Shown piece after piece: positions 45,474 through 54,762 of a DNA stretch of 64,000 bases. The position numbers were made by a program, and so were the translations under genes. Position 1 is the first letter of the stretch. Every line of letters starts with the position of its first letter. The stretch is taken from contig DASYBM010000009.1 in the NCBI GenBank assembly GCA_036500765.1, positions 1 through 64,000 on the forward strand, read 5' to 3'. This stretch comes from Candidatus Sulfotelmatobacter sp. GTDB taxonomy: Bacteria > Acidobacteriota > Terriglobia > Terriglobales > Acidobacteriaceae. The notes below the pieces were generated by a model that saw only the letters and a program-made list of their open reading frames with translations, was not told the origin of the DNA and ran no database searches.

Positions 45474-45505
45474 GGCTGAAAGCTGATAGCTGACAGCTGA
45501 TAGCT
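45474..45505. repeat. Heptamer repeat abutting lolC
   Basis: GGCTGAA, AGCTGAT, AGCTGAC, AGCTGAT, AGCT, then a T-run just before the lolC ATG. It occupies the place of a ribosome site, and no Shine-Dalgarno is visible. Confidence 0.75.
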
Positions 45506-45512
45506 TTTTTTC

Positions 45513-46838
45513 ATGCGCTTCGAACTCTTCATCGCGACCCGCTATCTGCGCGCAAAACGACGCCAGGCGTTCATCGGCATCATCACCGGCATCTCCATCG
45601 CAGGCGTCGCAGCCGGCGTTGCTTCTCTCGTGGTCGCGATGGCCATCACCAACGGATTTCGCCAGGATCTCCAGCAGCGCCTGCTCGGCTCCACCTCGCA
45701 CATCAGTCTTCAGCGCATTGCCGATGACGGCATCCAGAACTGGCCGGCGCTCATGGATCGCCTCTCCAAACAACCGCACGTCCTCGCCGCGGCCCCTGCC
45801 ATTTTCGAACAAGTTCTGATCTCGCGCGGTCCGCGCTCCCGCGGAGCCGTACTCAAAGGGATGATCCCGCGCTACGAGCGCCGCGTCAGCGATCTGTTGA
45901 ACTCGGTTAAAGAAGGTTCCGCAGTGCCGCTAGAGGAACAGATCGAATCGCCTTCGGCGAGGGCGGACGGGGCGTCCGCCCTTCCACAATCCGCAACTTC
46001 GCAATCGCCCGACTCTCTTGCAGGCGTGCAGCAACGCGTCGCAGCAATGCCTCCTATCGTTCTCGGCAAGGACATCGCCGATCACCTTGGCGCGACGGTC
46101 GGTTCGGTTGTGCTGGTCACCAGCCCTCAGGGCGAACTCACTCCCTTCGGCATGGTTCCCAAGTACAATCGCTTTCACGTGGTCGGGATCTTTGACTCCG
46201 GCTTCTTCGACTACGATTCCAGTTGGGCCTTCGTCCGCCTCGCCGATTCGCAGAAACTGTTCGGCCTGGGCGACGAGATTTCCGTCATCGAATTCAAAGT
46301 CGACGACATCTACCAGGCCGCTGCCATCTCTCGCGAAATCGAAGACGCCGCCGGCAAAGGCTTCATGGCCACCAACTGGCAGGAACAGAACAAGCCGCTC
46401 TTTCAGGCCCTGAAGCAGGAGCAGCTTCTCACCTTCATCACCATCGGATTGATCGTCTTCGTGGCCGGCCTCAACATCCTCATCTCTCTCGTGATGATGG
46501 TTATGGAGAAGACCAAAGATATCGCGGTGCTAATCTCCATGGGAGCGCGCCGAACGCAGGTACGCAATCTCTTCATCGCACAAGGCATGTTGATCGGCAT
46601 CATCGGCACCGCCATCGGCTTGGTCGTCGGCTACATCCTCGCCTACATCGGCGGCCATTACCATGTCATCCGTTTATCGCCCGAGGTCTACTCCATCGAC
46701 TACCTGCCCTTCGCACCGCAAGCGCTCCAGGGAGTGAAGGTAGCGGCGTTCGCTCTGCTGATCTCGTTTGTTGCGACGCTCTACCCCTCGTGGTCCGCCT
46801 CGCGCATCCTTCCGGCCGAGGCTTTGCGCTATGAATAG
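45513..46838 (+). CDS. lolC: Lipoprotein-releasing ABC transporter permease
   Basis: 441 residues. One N-terminal helix (FIGIITGISIAGVAAGVASLVVAMAI), a large periplasmic MacB_PCD-type domain (GTTxx...VLKGMIPRY, FGMVPKYNRFHVVGIFDSGFFDYDSSWAFVRL), then three C-terminal helices of the FtsX domain (FITIGLIVFVAGLNILISLVMMVMEKTKDIAVLISMGARR, AQGMLIGIIGTAIGLVVGY and FALLISFVATLYPSWSASRILPAEALRYE). Around residues 148-165 a hairpin repeat (45961-45981) is translated in frame (RADGASALPQ). With LolD it extracts lipoproteins from the inner membrane. A single LolC/LolE-like gene suggests a homodimer (LolF-type). Confidence 0.94.
   Translation: MRFELFIATRYLRAKRRQAFIGIITGISIAGVAAGVASLVVAMAITNGFRQDLQQRLLGSTSHISLQRIADDGIQNWPALMDRLSKQPHVLAAAPAIFEQVLISRGPRSRGAVLKGMIPRYERRVSDLLNSVKEGSAVPLEEQIESPSARADGASALPQSATSQSPDSLAGVQQRVAAMPPIVLGKDIADHLGATVGSVVLVTSPQGELTPFGMVPKYNRFHVVGIFDSGFFDYDSSWAFVRLADSQKLFGLGDEISVIEFKVDDIYQAAAISREIEDAAGKGFMATNWQEQNKPLFQALKQEQLLTFITIGLIVFVAGLNILISLVMMVMEKTKDIAVLISMGARRTQVRNLFIAQGMLIGIIGTAIGLVVGYILAYIGGHYHVIRLSPEVYSIDYLPFAPQALQGVKVAAFALLISFVATLYPSWSASRILPAEALRYE
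45961..45981. repeat. Hairpin repeat in lolC (arms GGGCGGACG)
   Basis: GGGCGGACG, loop GGG, CGTCCGCCC, followed by TTCCAC. On the reverse strand it reads GTGGAA-GGGCGGACG, the same leader as other GTGGAAG-led hairpins at 22701 and 46863. Confidence 0.8.
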
Positions 46839-46862
46839 ACTATGCTGCGCCGGTGGCGGATT

Positions 46863-46891
46863 GTGGAAGGGCACGGCTTCAGCCGTACCGT
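46863..46891. repeat. GTGGAAG-led hairpin repeat
   Basis: GTGGAAGGGCACGGCTTCAG, then CCGTACCG; GTACGGCT/GCACGGCT-type arms around TC. Close relative of 22701-22729. It lies in the ~300-bp gap between lolC and lolD, which otherwise has no gene. Confidence 0.7.
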
Positions 46892-47135
46892 TAAACGCAA
46901 TAAAAAATGCGGACTTTGGCCCCTGGGGTCTTGCTTCGCGTGAAATCTCCCGTGTTCCTCATCACCTGACCGTACCCCTGCCTCGTTGTAAAGGTCCATC
47001 CGTATGGATTTTGGAATTCGTCCCCCTCGAAACGATTTGCATCCACCCAGCACTAATCTCTACGGCCGCGAATACTGCCGCGACCGTAGGATCAAATCCG
47101 CCACGCTCTAGCCCTTGGAACGGAACAGGCACATC

Positions 47136-47849
47136 ATGCATCTAACGGACCAAGACTCGATGCTTAGGGTGGAAGGCCTGAAAAAGGTTTTCCGGTCCGG
47201 TGAGGCGGACCTGGTGCTCTTTGAAAATTTGTCGTTTGAGGTGAAACGCGGCGAAATGCTAGCTATTGTGGGCGAATCCGGAGCCGGCAAGAGTACCTTG
47301 TTGCACATCTTGAGCGCTCTTGATCGCGCTTCCGAAGGTGACGTATACTGCGCCCACTTGCGATTGAATACTTTATCGCACGACGAAGCCGCCGACTTCC
47401 GTAATCGGGAAACCGGCTTCGTATGGCAGTTCCACTATCTGCTGCCGGAATTCACGGCGGCAGAAAACGTTGCCATGCCGCTGCTGCTTCGCGGGCGGAG
47501 TTGGCAGCAGGTCGAGCCAGAAGCTTTACGCTGGCTGCGCGAGGTCGGACTGGAGCAGCGCGCGCATCATCGCTCAGGCGAGCTTTCCGGTGGAGAGCAG
47601 CAGCGCGTCGCTTTGGCCCGCGCGCTCATCACCGGTCCCAAGCTCTTGCTGGCCGATGAGCCAACGGGCGACTTGGACGGGCAGACAGCCGAAGCGGTTT
47701 TCAGTTTGATTGCGCGCCTACATCGCGACCACCAACTCACCTCCCTCATCGCTACACATAATCTGTCGTTCGCGCGCCGCTGCCAGCGCGTGTTGCGCTT
47801 GCAGCGCGGCCAGATGGAAGAGATTTCGCCGGAGTCGTTACCGGCTTGA
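47136..47849 (+). CDS. lolD: ABC transporter ATP-binding protein (LolD/MacB-type)
   Basis: 237 residues from ATG 47136; TTG at 47115 and ATG at 47160 are alternatives. Walker A GESGAGKST, Q loop WQFHYLLPEFTAAENV, signature LSGGEQQRVALARAL, Walker B LLLADEPTGDLDG and H loop IATHN. The LLPEFTAAENVAMPL stretch is LolD-like. It powers the LolC permease encoded upstream. A 297-bp spacer with a hairpin separates them. Confidence 0.92.
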   Translation: MHLTDQDSMLRVEGLKKVFRSGEADLVLFENLSFEVKRGEMLAIVGESGAGKSTLLHILSALDRASEGDVYCAHLRLNTLSHDEAADFRNRETGFVWQFHYLLPEFTAAENVAMPLLLRGRSWQQVEPEALRWLREVGLEQRAHHRSGELSGGEQQRVALARALITGPKLLLADEPTGDLDGQTAEAVFSLIARLHRDHQLTSLIATHNLSFARRCQRVLRLQRGQMEEISPESLPA

Positions 47850-48200
47850 GGATTTGGAGTGTAATCGCAAGATTCGAGCCGCGAAGCGGCGGCATGTGAA
47901 AGCCCGGCACGGAAGTGCCGTGGAGAGAGCGCCGAAATTGATTTCGAAACGCAAGATTAGTCAGAGAAAGTGCATAAAAATGGTCAAAACGAACTTCAGC
48001 GCAAAGATCTAAACATGAGTTCCTTCGGTAACGTGATCAAAGGGTTGCGGCGCGGTTTCCGTTCTTGGTTTTGAGGCCCTTTGATTGCATACTAGGAATA
48101 GAATATAAGGTGAGCGGGATTTAGGTTTTGCAGGATTTAGGTTCGGCAGGTCGGGCAAGCACGGTTTTTCTCGGCCAGGAAGGTCAGGGGAAGGGGCATT
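47850..48200. other. Gene-free leader of clpC
   Basis: Contains a small hairpin (CACGGAAGTGCCGTG, about 47908) and a direct repeat GGATTTAGGTT-type (48118-48140). No CtsR or CIRCE-like operator was recognised. Confidence 0.45.
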
Positions 48201-50645
48201 ATGTTTGAACGCTATACGGAGAAAGCCAGGCGCGTCATCTTTTTCGCACGCTACGAAGCCAGTCAGTTCGGGTCTCCTTATATTGAGACTGAGCATCTGC
48301 TTCTCGGACTCCTGCGCGAAGACAAGGCCCTGACCAATCGTTTTCTGCGCTCCCATGCCTCGGTCGAGTCCATCCGCAAGCAGATCGAGGGACACACCAC
48401 GATCCGCGAGAAGGTTTCGACCTCGGTCGATCTGCCGCTGAGCAATGAATGCAAGCGCGTTCTCGCCTACGCTGCCGAAGAAGCCGAGCGCCTTTCGCAT
48501 CGCCATATTGGTACCGAGCATCTGCTATTGGGTTTATTGCGGGAAGAAAAGTGCTTCGCCGCCGAGATTCTGCACGAGCGTGGCCTGCGCCTCTCCACCA
48601 TCCGCGAAGAACTGGCCCGCAGCACGCAGGAAAAAGCCCAGCCGCAGCGTCAGCGCGAAAGTTCGCTACTTGCGGAATTTTCCCGCGACCTCACTCAGGC
48701 CGCTATGGACAGCCAGCTCGATCCGCTCGTCGGCCGTGACGGCGAAGTCGACCGCGTAATCCAGATTCTCTGCCGCCGCACCAAGAACAATCCCGTGCTG
48801 ATTGGCGAGCCCGGCGTCGGCAAAACCGCAATCGTCGAAGGGCTGGCCCAGCGCATCGCTGACGGTGAAGTTCCATCGTTCCTCGCCGACAAGCGCATTC
48901 TTGCTCTTGATCTTTCACTCATCGTCGCCGGCACCAAATACCGCGGCCAGTTCGAAGAGCGCCTCAAGACCATCATGAAGGAGTTGATGGAGAATCAGAA
49001 CTCCATCATCTTCATCGATGAATTGCACACTCTGGTCGGCGCCGGATCGGCCGAAGGTTCGCTCGACGCCGCCAACATTCTGAAGCCCGCGCTCTCTCGC
49101 GGAGAAATCCAGTGCATCGGCGCGACCACGCCCGGAGAATATCGCAAGTCGATCGAAAAAGACCGTTCCCTCGAACGCCGCTTCCAGGCCGTAAAAGTCC
49201 CACCCCCGAACGAGACCGATGCAATAAAGATTCTGTTCGGAATAAAAGATCGCTACGAGAAATTCCATGCCGTCACCTACACCGACGAAGCCATCAACTT
49301 CGCCGTCTCGCACTCGAACCGCTACATTCCGGATCGCTTTCTGCCCGACAAGGCCATCGATCTGGTCGACGAAGCAGGAGCCCGCGTCAAGCTGCGCCAG
49401 ACTTCACTGCCCGAAGAGCTGACCGAAGTGCAGAAGCGCATCAAATTCATCGTTCATCGCATGGAGAACGCCATCGCGAACCACGAATTTGAGAAGGCCC
49501 GTTTCTACTCTGATGAAGAACGCAAAGAGCGCGAGAACTTGCGCGCCCTCCGCGAAAAGTATCATCTCGACGAGTCGTCCACGGGCGTCGTTAACCGCGA
49601 AGACATCGAAGATGTAGTCTCGCGCTGGACCGGCGTTCCCATCACTTCGATCAAGGAAGAAGAAACCCAGAAACTTCTCCGCATCGAAGAAGAGCTGCAC
49701 AAGCGCATCATCTCTCAGGACAAGTCGATCAGCGCCCTGGCTCGCGCCATTCGCCGTTCGCGCGCCGGACTCAAGAACCCGAACCGCCCCATCGGCTCGT
49801 TCCTGTTCCTTGGGCCCACCGGCGTCGGCAAAACCGAAGTCGCCCGCACGCTGGCGCAATTCATGTTCGGCACCGAAAAGGCTCTGGTCCGCTTTGACAT
49901 GTCTGAATTCATGGAGAAGCATTCGGTCTCGAAGCTCATCGGCTCGCCTCCCGGCTACGTCGGCTACGAAGAAGGCGGGCAGCTCACCGAACGCGTGAAG
50001 CGCGCGCCGTACTCCGTCGTCCTGCTCGACGAAATCGAAAAAGCGCACCCGGACGTATTCAACATCCTGTTGCAAGTTTTTGAAGACGGCCAGTTGACCG
50101 ACGGCCTGGGCAACACCGTCGACTTCAAGAACACGATTCTGATCATGACCTCGAACATCGGCGCGCGGCACTTGCAGAAGCGCGAGGGGCTCGGCTTCCA
50201 GTCTTCGAAAGAAGACATGATCTCCGACAAAGTTGAAGAACTGGTGAAGGGCGAAGTCAAGCGCACCTTTAACCCCGAGTTCCTGAACCGTTTGGACGAA
50301 ATCATTCTGTTCCTGGCCCTGGGCGAGAACGATCTCATCCAGATTCTCGAACTCATGGTCACCCAACTGAACACGAACTTGGCGCAGAAATCCATCACGG
50401 TCACGGTTGCGGACGATGCCAAGAAGTGGATCCTCAACCAGACCTTGACAGACCGCAGCTACGGCGCGCGTCCGTTGCGCCGCGCGTTGCAAAAGTACAT
50501 CGAAGACCCGCTGTCGGAGGCGCTGATTCAAGGCACCATCACGACGCGCCCCGCGTTCATCGAGGTCTTCCTGGAAGACAACAAACTCTTCTACCGCCCC
50601 GTCGACTCGGAGAAAACCGAAGGCGTGCTGCTGTACGAAAAGTAG
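48201..50645 (+). CDS. clpC: ATP-dependent Clp protease ATPase subunit ClpC
   Basis: 814 residues. Two Clp-N repeats ([38 protein letters not shown] and [30 protein letters not shown]), AAA1 with GEPGVGKTA and [22 protein letters not shown], a UVR-like middle ([27 protein letters not shown]), AAA2 with [37 protein letters not shown] and [17 protein letters not shown] in KREGLGFQS can be the ClpP-binding loop. It unfolds proteins for ClpP. GGGGAAGG precedes the ATG. Confidence 0.97.
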   Translation: MFERYTEKARRVIFFARYEASQFGSPYIETEHLLLGLLREDKALTNRFLRSHASVESIRKQIEGHTTIREKVSTSVDLPLSNECKRVLAYAAEEAERLSHRHIGTEHLLLGLLREEKCFAAEILHERGLRLSTIREELARSTQEKAQPQRQRESSLLAEFSRDLTQAAMDSQLDPLVGRDGEVDRVIQILCRRTKNNPVLIGEPGVGKTAIVEGLAQRIADGEVPSFLADKRILALDLSLIVAGTKYRGQFEERLKTIMKELMENQNSIIFIDELHTLVGAGSAEGSLDAANILKPALSRGEIQCIGATTPGEYRKSIEKDRSLERRFQAVKVPPPNETDAIKILFGIKDRYEKFHAVTYTDEAINFAVSHSNRYIPDRFLPDKAIDLVDEAGARVKLRQTSLPEELTEVQKRIKFIVHRMENAIANHEFEKARFYSDEERKERENLRALREKYHLDESSTGVVNREDIEDVVSRWTGVPITSIKEEETQKLLRIEEELHKRIISQDKSISALARAIRRSRAGLKNPNRPIGSFLFLGPTGVGKTEVARTLAQFMFGTEKALVRFDMSEFMEKHSVSKLIGSPPGYVGYEEGGQLTERVKRAPYSVVLLDEIEKAHPDVFNILLQVFEDGQLTDGLGNTVDFKNTILIMTSNIGARHLQKREGLGFQSSKEDMISDKVEELVKGEVKRTFNPEFLNRLDEIILFLALGENDLIQILELMVTQLNTNLAQKSITVTVADDAKKWILNQTLTDRSYGARPLRRALQKYIEDPLSEALIQGTITTRPAFIEVFLEDNKLFYRPVDSEKTEGVLLYEK

Positions 50646-50663
50646 AATCGCATTAAGAAACAT

Positions 50664-50693
50664 AAGCCGTCAGCTCAACTGCTGACGGCTTTT
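50664..50693 (+). terminator. Intrinsic terminator after clpC
   Basis: AAGCCGTCAGC, loop TCAACT, GCTGACGGCTTTT: an 11-bp perfect stem plus T-tract, 18 nt after the clpC stop. Confidence 0.95.
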
Positions 50694-50744
50694 GTTTTGT
50701 GGCTCCACTCGCGGCGAACATTTCCCACGGTATAGCATGGACCC

Positions 50745-51827
50745 ATGAATCTCCCCGTCAACCCGCCGATCCTGCCCATGCTCTCCAAGCGCATCGACGA
50801 CTTGCCCGAGTCCGGCGATTGGATATTCGAACCGAAGTGGGACGGCTTCCGCACCCTGATCTTCCGTGACGGCGACGAGATTCTGATCCAGAGCCGCGAT
50901 GAAAAATCTCTCAACCGATATTTCCCGGAGTTGATTCCGCCGCTACAGGCGCAACTACCGACGCGCTGCGTGCTCGATGGCGAAATTGTAATTGCCACCA
51001 ACGACGGCCTCGACTTCGAGGCGTTACAGCTTCGCATTCATCCGGCAGCATCGCGCGTAAAACTTTTGTCGCAAGAGATTCCCGCGTCTGTCGTGTTCTT
51101 CGACCTGCTCTGCATTGGCGATCGCGATTTGCGCAGTGTTCCCTTTCAAAGCCGCCGGCAGGAATTGGAAGCGTTGCTCTCATCCGCCAAGCCGCCGCTT
51201 CATCTCACGCCGGCAACCCGCGAATCGCGCGTAGCCAGAGACTGGTTCCAGCGTTTCGAAGGCGCCGGGCTCGATGGCGTGATGGCCAAGTCGGTCGCCG
51301 GCGCCTACGAACCCGACAAGCGCCTGATGCTGAAGATCAAACACGAGCGTGATTGCGACTGCGTTGTCGCCGGTTTTCGCTGGCACAAGAAGGGCGAGGG
51401 CACCCTGGTCGGCTCGCTGCTGTTGGGCCTCTTCGACGATTCCGGAGCGCTGCAACATGTCGGCGTTTGTGCCAGCTTCACGCTCGAGAAGCGGAGGCAA
51501 CTGGTGGAATTCCTCGCTCCCTATCGCAAGCACGCTCTCGACAATCATCCCTGGAAGCTCTGGGCTGAGGCAGGAGAGGCCGAAGCCGGACATCGCATGC
51601 CCGGAGGCCAAAGCCGCTGGAGCCAGGGCAAGGATTTATCCTGGGAACCGCTGCGACCCGAACTCGTCGTTGAAGTCGCCTACGAGCACATGCAGGGAAC
51701 GCGCTTCCGTCACACCGCCCAGTTTCGCAGATGGCGCCCGGACAAGCCGCCCAGCGCCTGCACCTATGCGCAACTCGAAGTTGTTCCGCCCCAGGAATTG
51801 ATGGAGATTTTCGCCAGCGGCCGCTGA
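50745..51827 (+). CDS. ATP-dependent DNA ligase (LigC/LigD-ligase type)
   Basis: 360 residues. The nucleotidyl-lysine motif I is EPKWDGFR (K31). Motif III is VFFDLLCIG, IV GLDGVMAKS, V LMLKIKHERDCDCVVAGFRWHKK, followed by an OB fold (ELVVEVAYEHMQGTRFRHTAQFRRWR). Comparable to mycobacterial LigC and the ligase domain of LigD. It converges with a LigD-type polymerase gene, forming a divided NHEJ unit. Confidence 0.94.
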   Translation: MNLPVNPPILPMLSKRIDDLPESGDWIFEPKWDGFRTLIFRDGDEILIQSRDEKSLNRYFPELIPPLQAQLPTRCVLDGEIVIATNDGLDFEALQLRIHPAASRVKLLSQEIPASVVFFDLLCIGDRDLRSVPFQSRRQELEALLSSAKPPLHLTPATRESRVARDWFQRFEGAGLDGVMAKSVAGAYEPDKRLMLKIKHERDCDCVVAGFRWHKKGEGTLVGSLLLGLFDDSGALQHVGVCASFTLEKRRQLVEFLAPYRKHALDNHPWKLWAEAGEAEAGHRMPGGQSRWSQGKDLSWEPLRPELVVEVAYEHMQGTRFRHTAQFRRWRPDKPPSACTYAQLEVVPPQELMEIFASGR

Positions 51828-51970
51828 GTTTCCGTTCGCAGTTGTGAGCTTCTAAGGTAGCGATGTCATCCTGAGCGTAGCCGTTCTTCAGGCGAAGCGA
51901 AGGATCTCCCGCTTAACCGGCCTGTCGCGTCAGCCAACGCATCAGCATCAGCCCCGCGACCGAATCCCGC

Positions 51971-53326
51971 TCACGCCCCTTTTCGCGAACCACGCCTCGC
52001 CCGCCATTCCCGCGTCGGATCATCATCTGGATCGGGCGTCTCCTGCGCGGGCCGCAGCGCTTCGGGCACATGGCGCAGGTTCACGCGGATGCGAGTCCAC
52101 GTTGATGATCGGCCCCGCATGGAGTCAATGAGCACGTCGTCCACCGCGAGAAGTTTGGCCACATCTGAGTGCCTGCTTCTCCACCGCTCCAAACCTGCCA
52201 CCGCGGCCTCTTTATCAGGAGAATTCGCAACGACAATCAGTGGCATCTTCGTTCGCGGCTTTTTCGCGTTAGCCTTTGGCTGCGAAGACGACGACCGGGA
52301 AGATGACGATCGCGAGGATTTGGCCCGCGACGGCGCAACCCGCGGCGCTTCGCCATCCATCTTGCGAAAGTGCGGAGGCCACGGCGCATCCCCCAGCCCC
52401 GCAGCCTCATCTTGCGCCGCGAGTTCCAGTAACCTTGCCAGCGAACCAGCCGAGCCATCCATGCCCGCGTGCGGATCGCCCAACTCCGCAAATCGTTTCG
52501 GAACGGTGAGCACCGTAAAATCTGCCGGATCGCACTTCGGAACTTCGCTCCAATCCAGCGGCGTAGAAACTCGCGCGTCCGGCAAAGGACGCACAGAATA
52601 AGCGGAGCAGGTGGTGCGATCTTTCGCATTCTGGTTGTAGTCAAGGAATACGCCGTGGCGCTCTTCCTTCCACCACTTCGAACTGGCCAGCGCCGGCACC
52701 CGTCTCTCAATGGCCCGCGAGACCGCCAGCGCCGCACGGCGAATCTCGCTGAAAGTCCACCGCGGCTGAATCCGCACATTCACGTGCATCCCGCGCGAAC
52801 CGCTGGTCTTGGGCCAGCCCTGCAGGCCCATCTCCTCGAGCAGAGCGTTCACCTCCATCGCCACGCTGCGAACGTCGGCCCAGCTCACGCCGGGTCCGGG
52901 ATCGAGATCGATGCGCAATTCGTCGGGATGGTCGAGATCGCCTGAACGCACCGGGTGCGGATGCAACTCGATGCAGCCCAGGTTGACGATCCAAGCCAGA
53001 CCGGCCGTGTCGTCGATTACCAGTTCTTCCGCCGTTCGGCCCGAAGGAAATGACAAAGTTACGGTTCGCAGCCACTCGGGCCGCTCGGCGGGCGCTCGCT
53101 TCTGATAAAACGCCTCACCCTCGGCGCCGTTGACGAAGCGTTTGAGAACGATTGGACGATCTTGAATTCCGCCGAGCGCACCGGGCGCAACCGCCAGATA
53201 ATAATGAATGAGATCGAGTTTCGAGAGCTTCGTCTGCCGCGAAAAATACAGCTTCTCCGGATGCGTCACCCGGACCTCGCGTCCCTCGATGGTCAGCGTT
53301 TCGGCAGCTTCTTCTTTCGCCACCAA
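51971..53326 (-). CDS. LigD-type DNA polymerase (PrimPol) domain protein
   Basis: 451 residues, TTG or GTG start. EVRVTHPEKLYFSRQTKLSKLDLIHYYLAVAPGALGGIQDRPIVLKRFVNGAEGEAFYQKRAP, then ELRIDLDPGPGVSW with the catalytic DxD (~150), and KTSGSRGMHVNVRI. This is the NHEJ polymerase domain family of LigD. A Ser/Arg-rich linker (~residue 340) and a C-terminal ~100-residue extension follow; the latter has WTRIRVNLRHVPEALRP, unidentified. It fills gaps at broken ends. Confidence 0.93.
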   Translation of the reverse strand: MVAKEEAAETLTIEGREVRVTHPEKLYFSRQTKLSKLDLIHYYLAVAPGALGGIQDRPIVLKRFVNGAEGEAFYQKRAPAERPEWLRTVTLSFPSGRTAEELVIDDTAGLAWIVNLGCIELHPHPVRSGDLDHPDELRIDLDPGPGVSWADVRSVAMEVNALLEEMGLQGWPKTSGSRGMHVNVRIQPRWTFSEIRRAALAVSRAIERRVPALASSKWWKEERHGVFLDYNQNAKDRTTCSAYSVRPLPDARVSTPLDWSEVPKCDPADFTVLTVPKRFAELGDPHAGMDGSAGSLARLLELAAQDEAAGLGDAPWPPHFRKMDGEAPRVAPSRAKSSRSSSSRSSSSQPKANAKKPRTKMPLIVVANSPDKEAAVAGLERWRSRHSDVAKLLAVDDVLIDSMRGRSSTWTRIRVNLRHVPEALRPAQETPDPDDDPTREWRARRGSRKGA

Positions 53327-53511
53327 TCAAGGCTACACTAATGACAGGTGTAACACTCGATCGGCCCGGTCCGGATCCAACCCCTCCGTAGCCCGCCCGA
53401 CCAAAACTCCGATTGACCCCCGGCCCTCAACTGTGACAAGATGCGCGAATCAAAGTGCGGGTTCCGCGCCAGGACCCGCCACAATTGGGGCGTGCGACCG
53501 AGGTGATTCTT

Positions 53512-54498
53512 ATGTGTTCTCGTCTGGTCCACTCGGCCCTAGCTGTAAGCCTGCTAGGCCTGATCGTTCTCTCTCTCAGCCTGGGTGCCAGCGCACGGGA
53601 AGTCGTCCTGCCCGCCGGTACTCTTTTGCAATGTACCTTGAACGAACCCAACTTCTCCTCGGCCACAGTCGACGTCGGGGACCCCGTTCTTTGCCATCTC
53701 CGAGCCCAGACCGAATTCGGTCAGCAGGCTTTCCCGCGCGGAAGTTATCTTGTCGGCCATCTCGAAGCCGCCAAAGATCCCGGCCACTTCTGGGGCAAGG
53801 GATATTTGAAACTCCAGTTCGACCGCATCGGCCTGCCCACCGGCGACCTGCCGCTTGAGGCCAAGGTCATCGCCACTCGCGGCTACAAAGTCGATAAACA
53901 AGGCAAGATCGACGGTAAAGGCCATCCCGTGCGCGACGTGGTCGAATGGATGATTCCGCCGCTATGGCCATGGAAAGTGATTATGCTGCCCGCCCGTGGC
54001 CCGCGACCGAAGCTGAAAGGCGAGACCCAACTCAGCCTGCGCCTCATGGACGATGTTGAAATTCCACAGGTGGCGCAGACCTATGGCCCCAGCTGGCATT
54101 TCTTCGGACGACCGCAGAACCAGTCCTATGACAATGCCCAGTCGAATAATTTCCGGCCGCAGCTTACGGTCCGTGCGTCCGCCTCCGTCCAACTCAGCTC
54201 CGCAGCCGCCGCTCCGCAGGCTTCTTACGCGAGTTACGTGACGCGCACCGCTCTGCCCACCGATCTGACCAGCGCCCCCGGCATGCCCGTCTTCGTCCTG
54301 AATACCGGCGCCATGCTGGCGGTCAGCGGATACGGCTACCAGGACAGCCGCATCAGCTATTCCCTGCTCGGCGGAGGCACCGGCGTCATCAGTACCGACG
54401 ACGTCGACTGGCAAACCACCACCCGTCTCAACGCCCAGCGCGGAGTGCGGGTAACTCTCCACGGAGGAAAGATCGCGCAGGAGTCGCAGGGCTTCTAG
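53512..54498 (+). CDS. Secreted hypothetical protein
   Basis: 328 residues from ATG 53512 with GAGG 10 nt upstream. A signal peptide (VSLLGLIVLSLSLGASA) precedes REVVLPAGTLLQCTLNEPNFSS, VGDPVLCHL, FPRGSYLVGHLEAAKDPGHFWGKGYLKLQFDRI. The pattern of a small-molecule or TrbI-like beta domain is suggestive. The stop codon is the first TAG of a heptamer array. Confidence 0.7.
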   Translation: MCSRLVHSALAVSLLGLIVLSLSLGASAREVVLPAGTLLQCTLNEPNFSSATVDVGDPVLCHLRAQTEFGQQAFPRGSYLVGHLEAAKDPGHFWGKGYLKLQFDRIGLPTGDLPLEAKVIATRGYKVDKQGKIDGKGHPVRDVVEWMIPPLWPWKVIMLPARGPRPKLKGETQLSLRLMDDVEIPQVAQTYGPSWHFFGRPQNQSYDNAQSNNFRPQLTVRASASVQLSSAAAAPQASYASYVTRTALPTDLTSAPGMPVFVLNTGAMLAVSGYGYQDSRISYSLLGGGTGVISTDDVDWQTTTRLNAQRGVRVTLHGGKIAQESQGF

Positions 54499-54546
54499 CT
54501 TCTAGCTTCTAGCTTCTAGCTTCTAGCTTCTAGCTTCTAGCTTCTA
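54491..54546. repeat. Perfect heptamer array (GCTTCTA) x8
   Basis: Eight uninterrupted 7-bp units. The stop codon of the preceding gene (54496-54498) is inside the first unit. No gene follows until 54763 on the opposite strand. Confidence 0.98.
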
Positions 54547-54707
54547 GCTCTTGGCTCTTACTCCTTGGCTCTAACCTAAGCGGCCGCTGGCGCAAGCTGG
54601 CGGCTTTCTTTTGTCGATCTGTTCACCGGAATTGAGTCTCATTCAAGGTCATTCGTCGCACGTTTGGGATTTATTTTGGGATCAGACTGTGGAAAGCAGC
54701 GGCGGAG

Positions 54708-54737
54708 AAAAGGGCGCGACCTTTTCAGATCGCGCCC
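54708..54737 (-). terminator. Intrinsic terminator for the beta-propeller gene
   Basis: On the minus strand GGGCGCGA, 10-nt loop, TCGCGCCC followed by TTTTC. It lies 26 nt past the stop. Confidence 0.88.
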
Positions 54738-54762
54738 TGCTGAGAACGCTCAACCAAGCTAT

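Noticed and set aside
49404-50663. 419-residue frame antisense to clpC
   Set aside because: Shadow; the AAA2 domain on the plus strand is intact.
54491-54546. CRISPR array or phase-variable coding repeat
   Set aside because: 7-bp units without spacers, and the reading frame stops in the first unit, so no coding phase variation.
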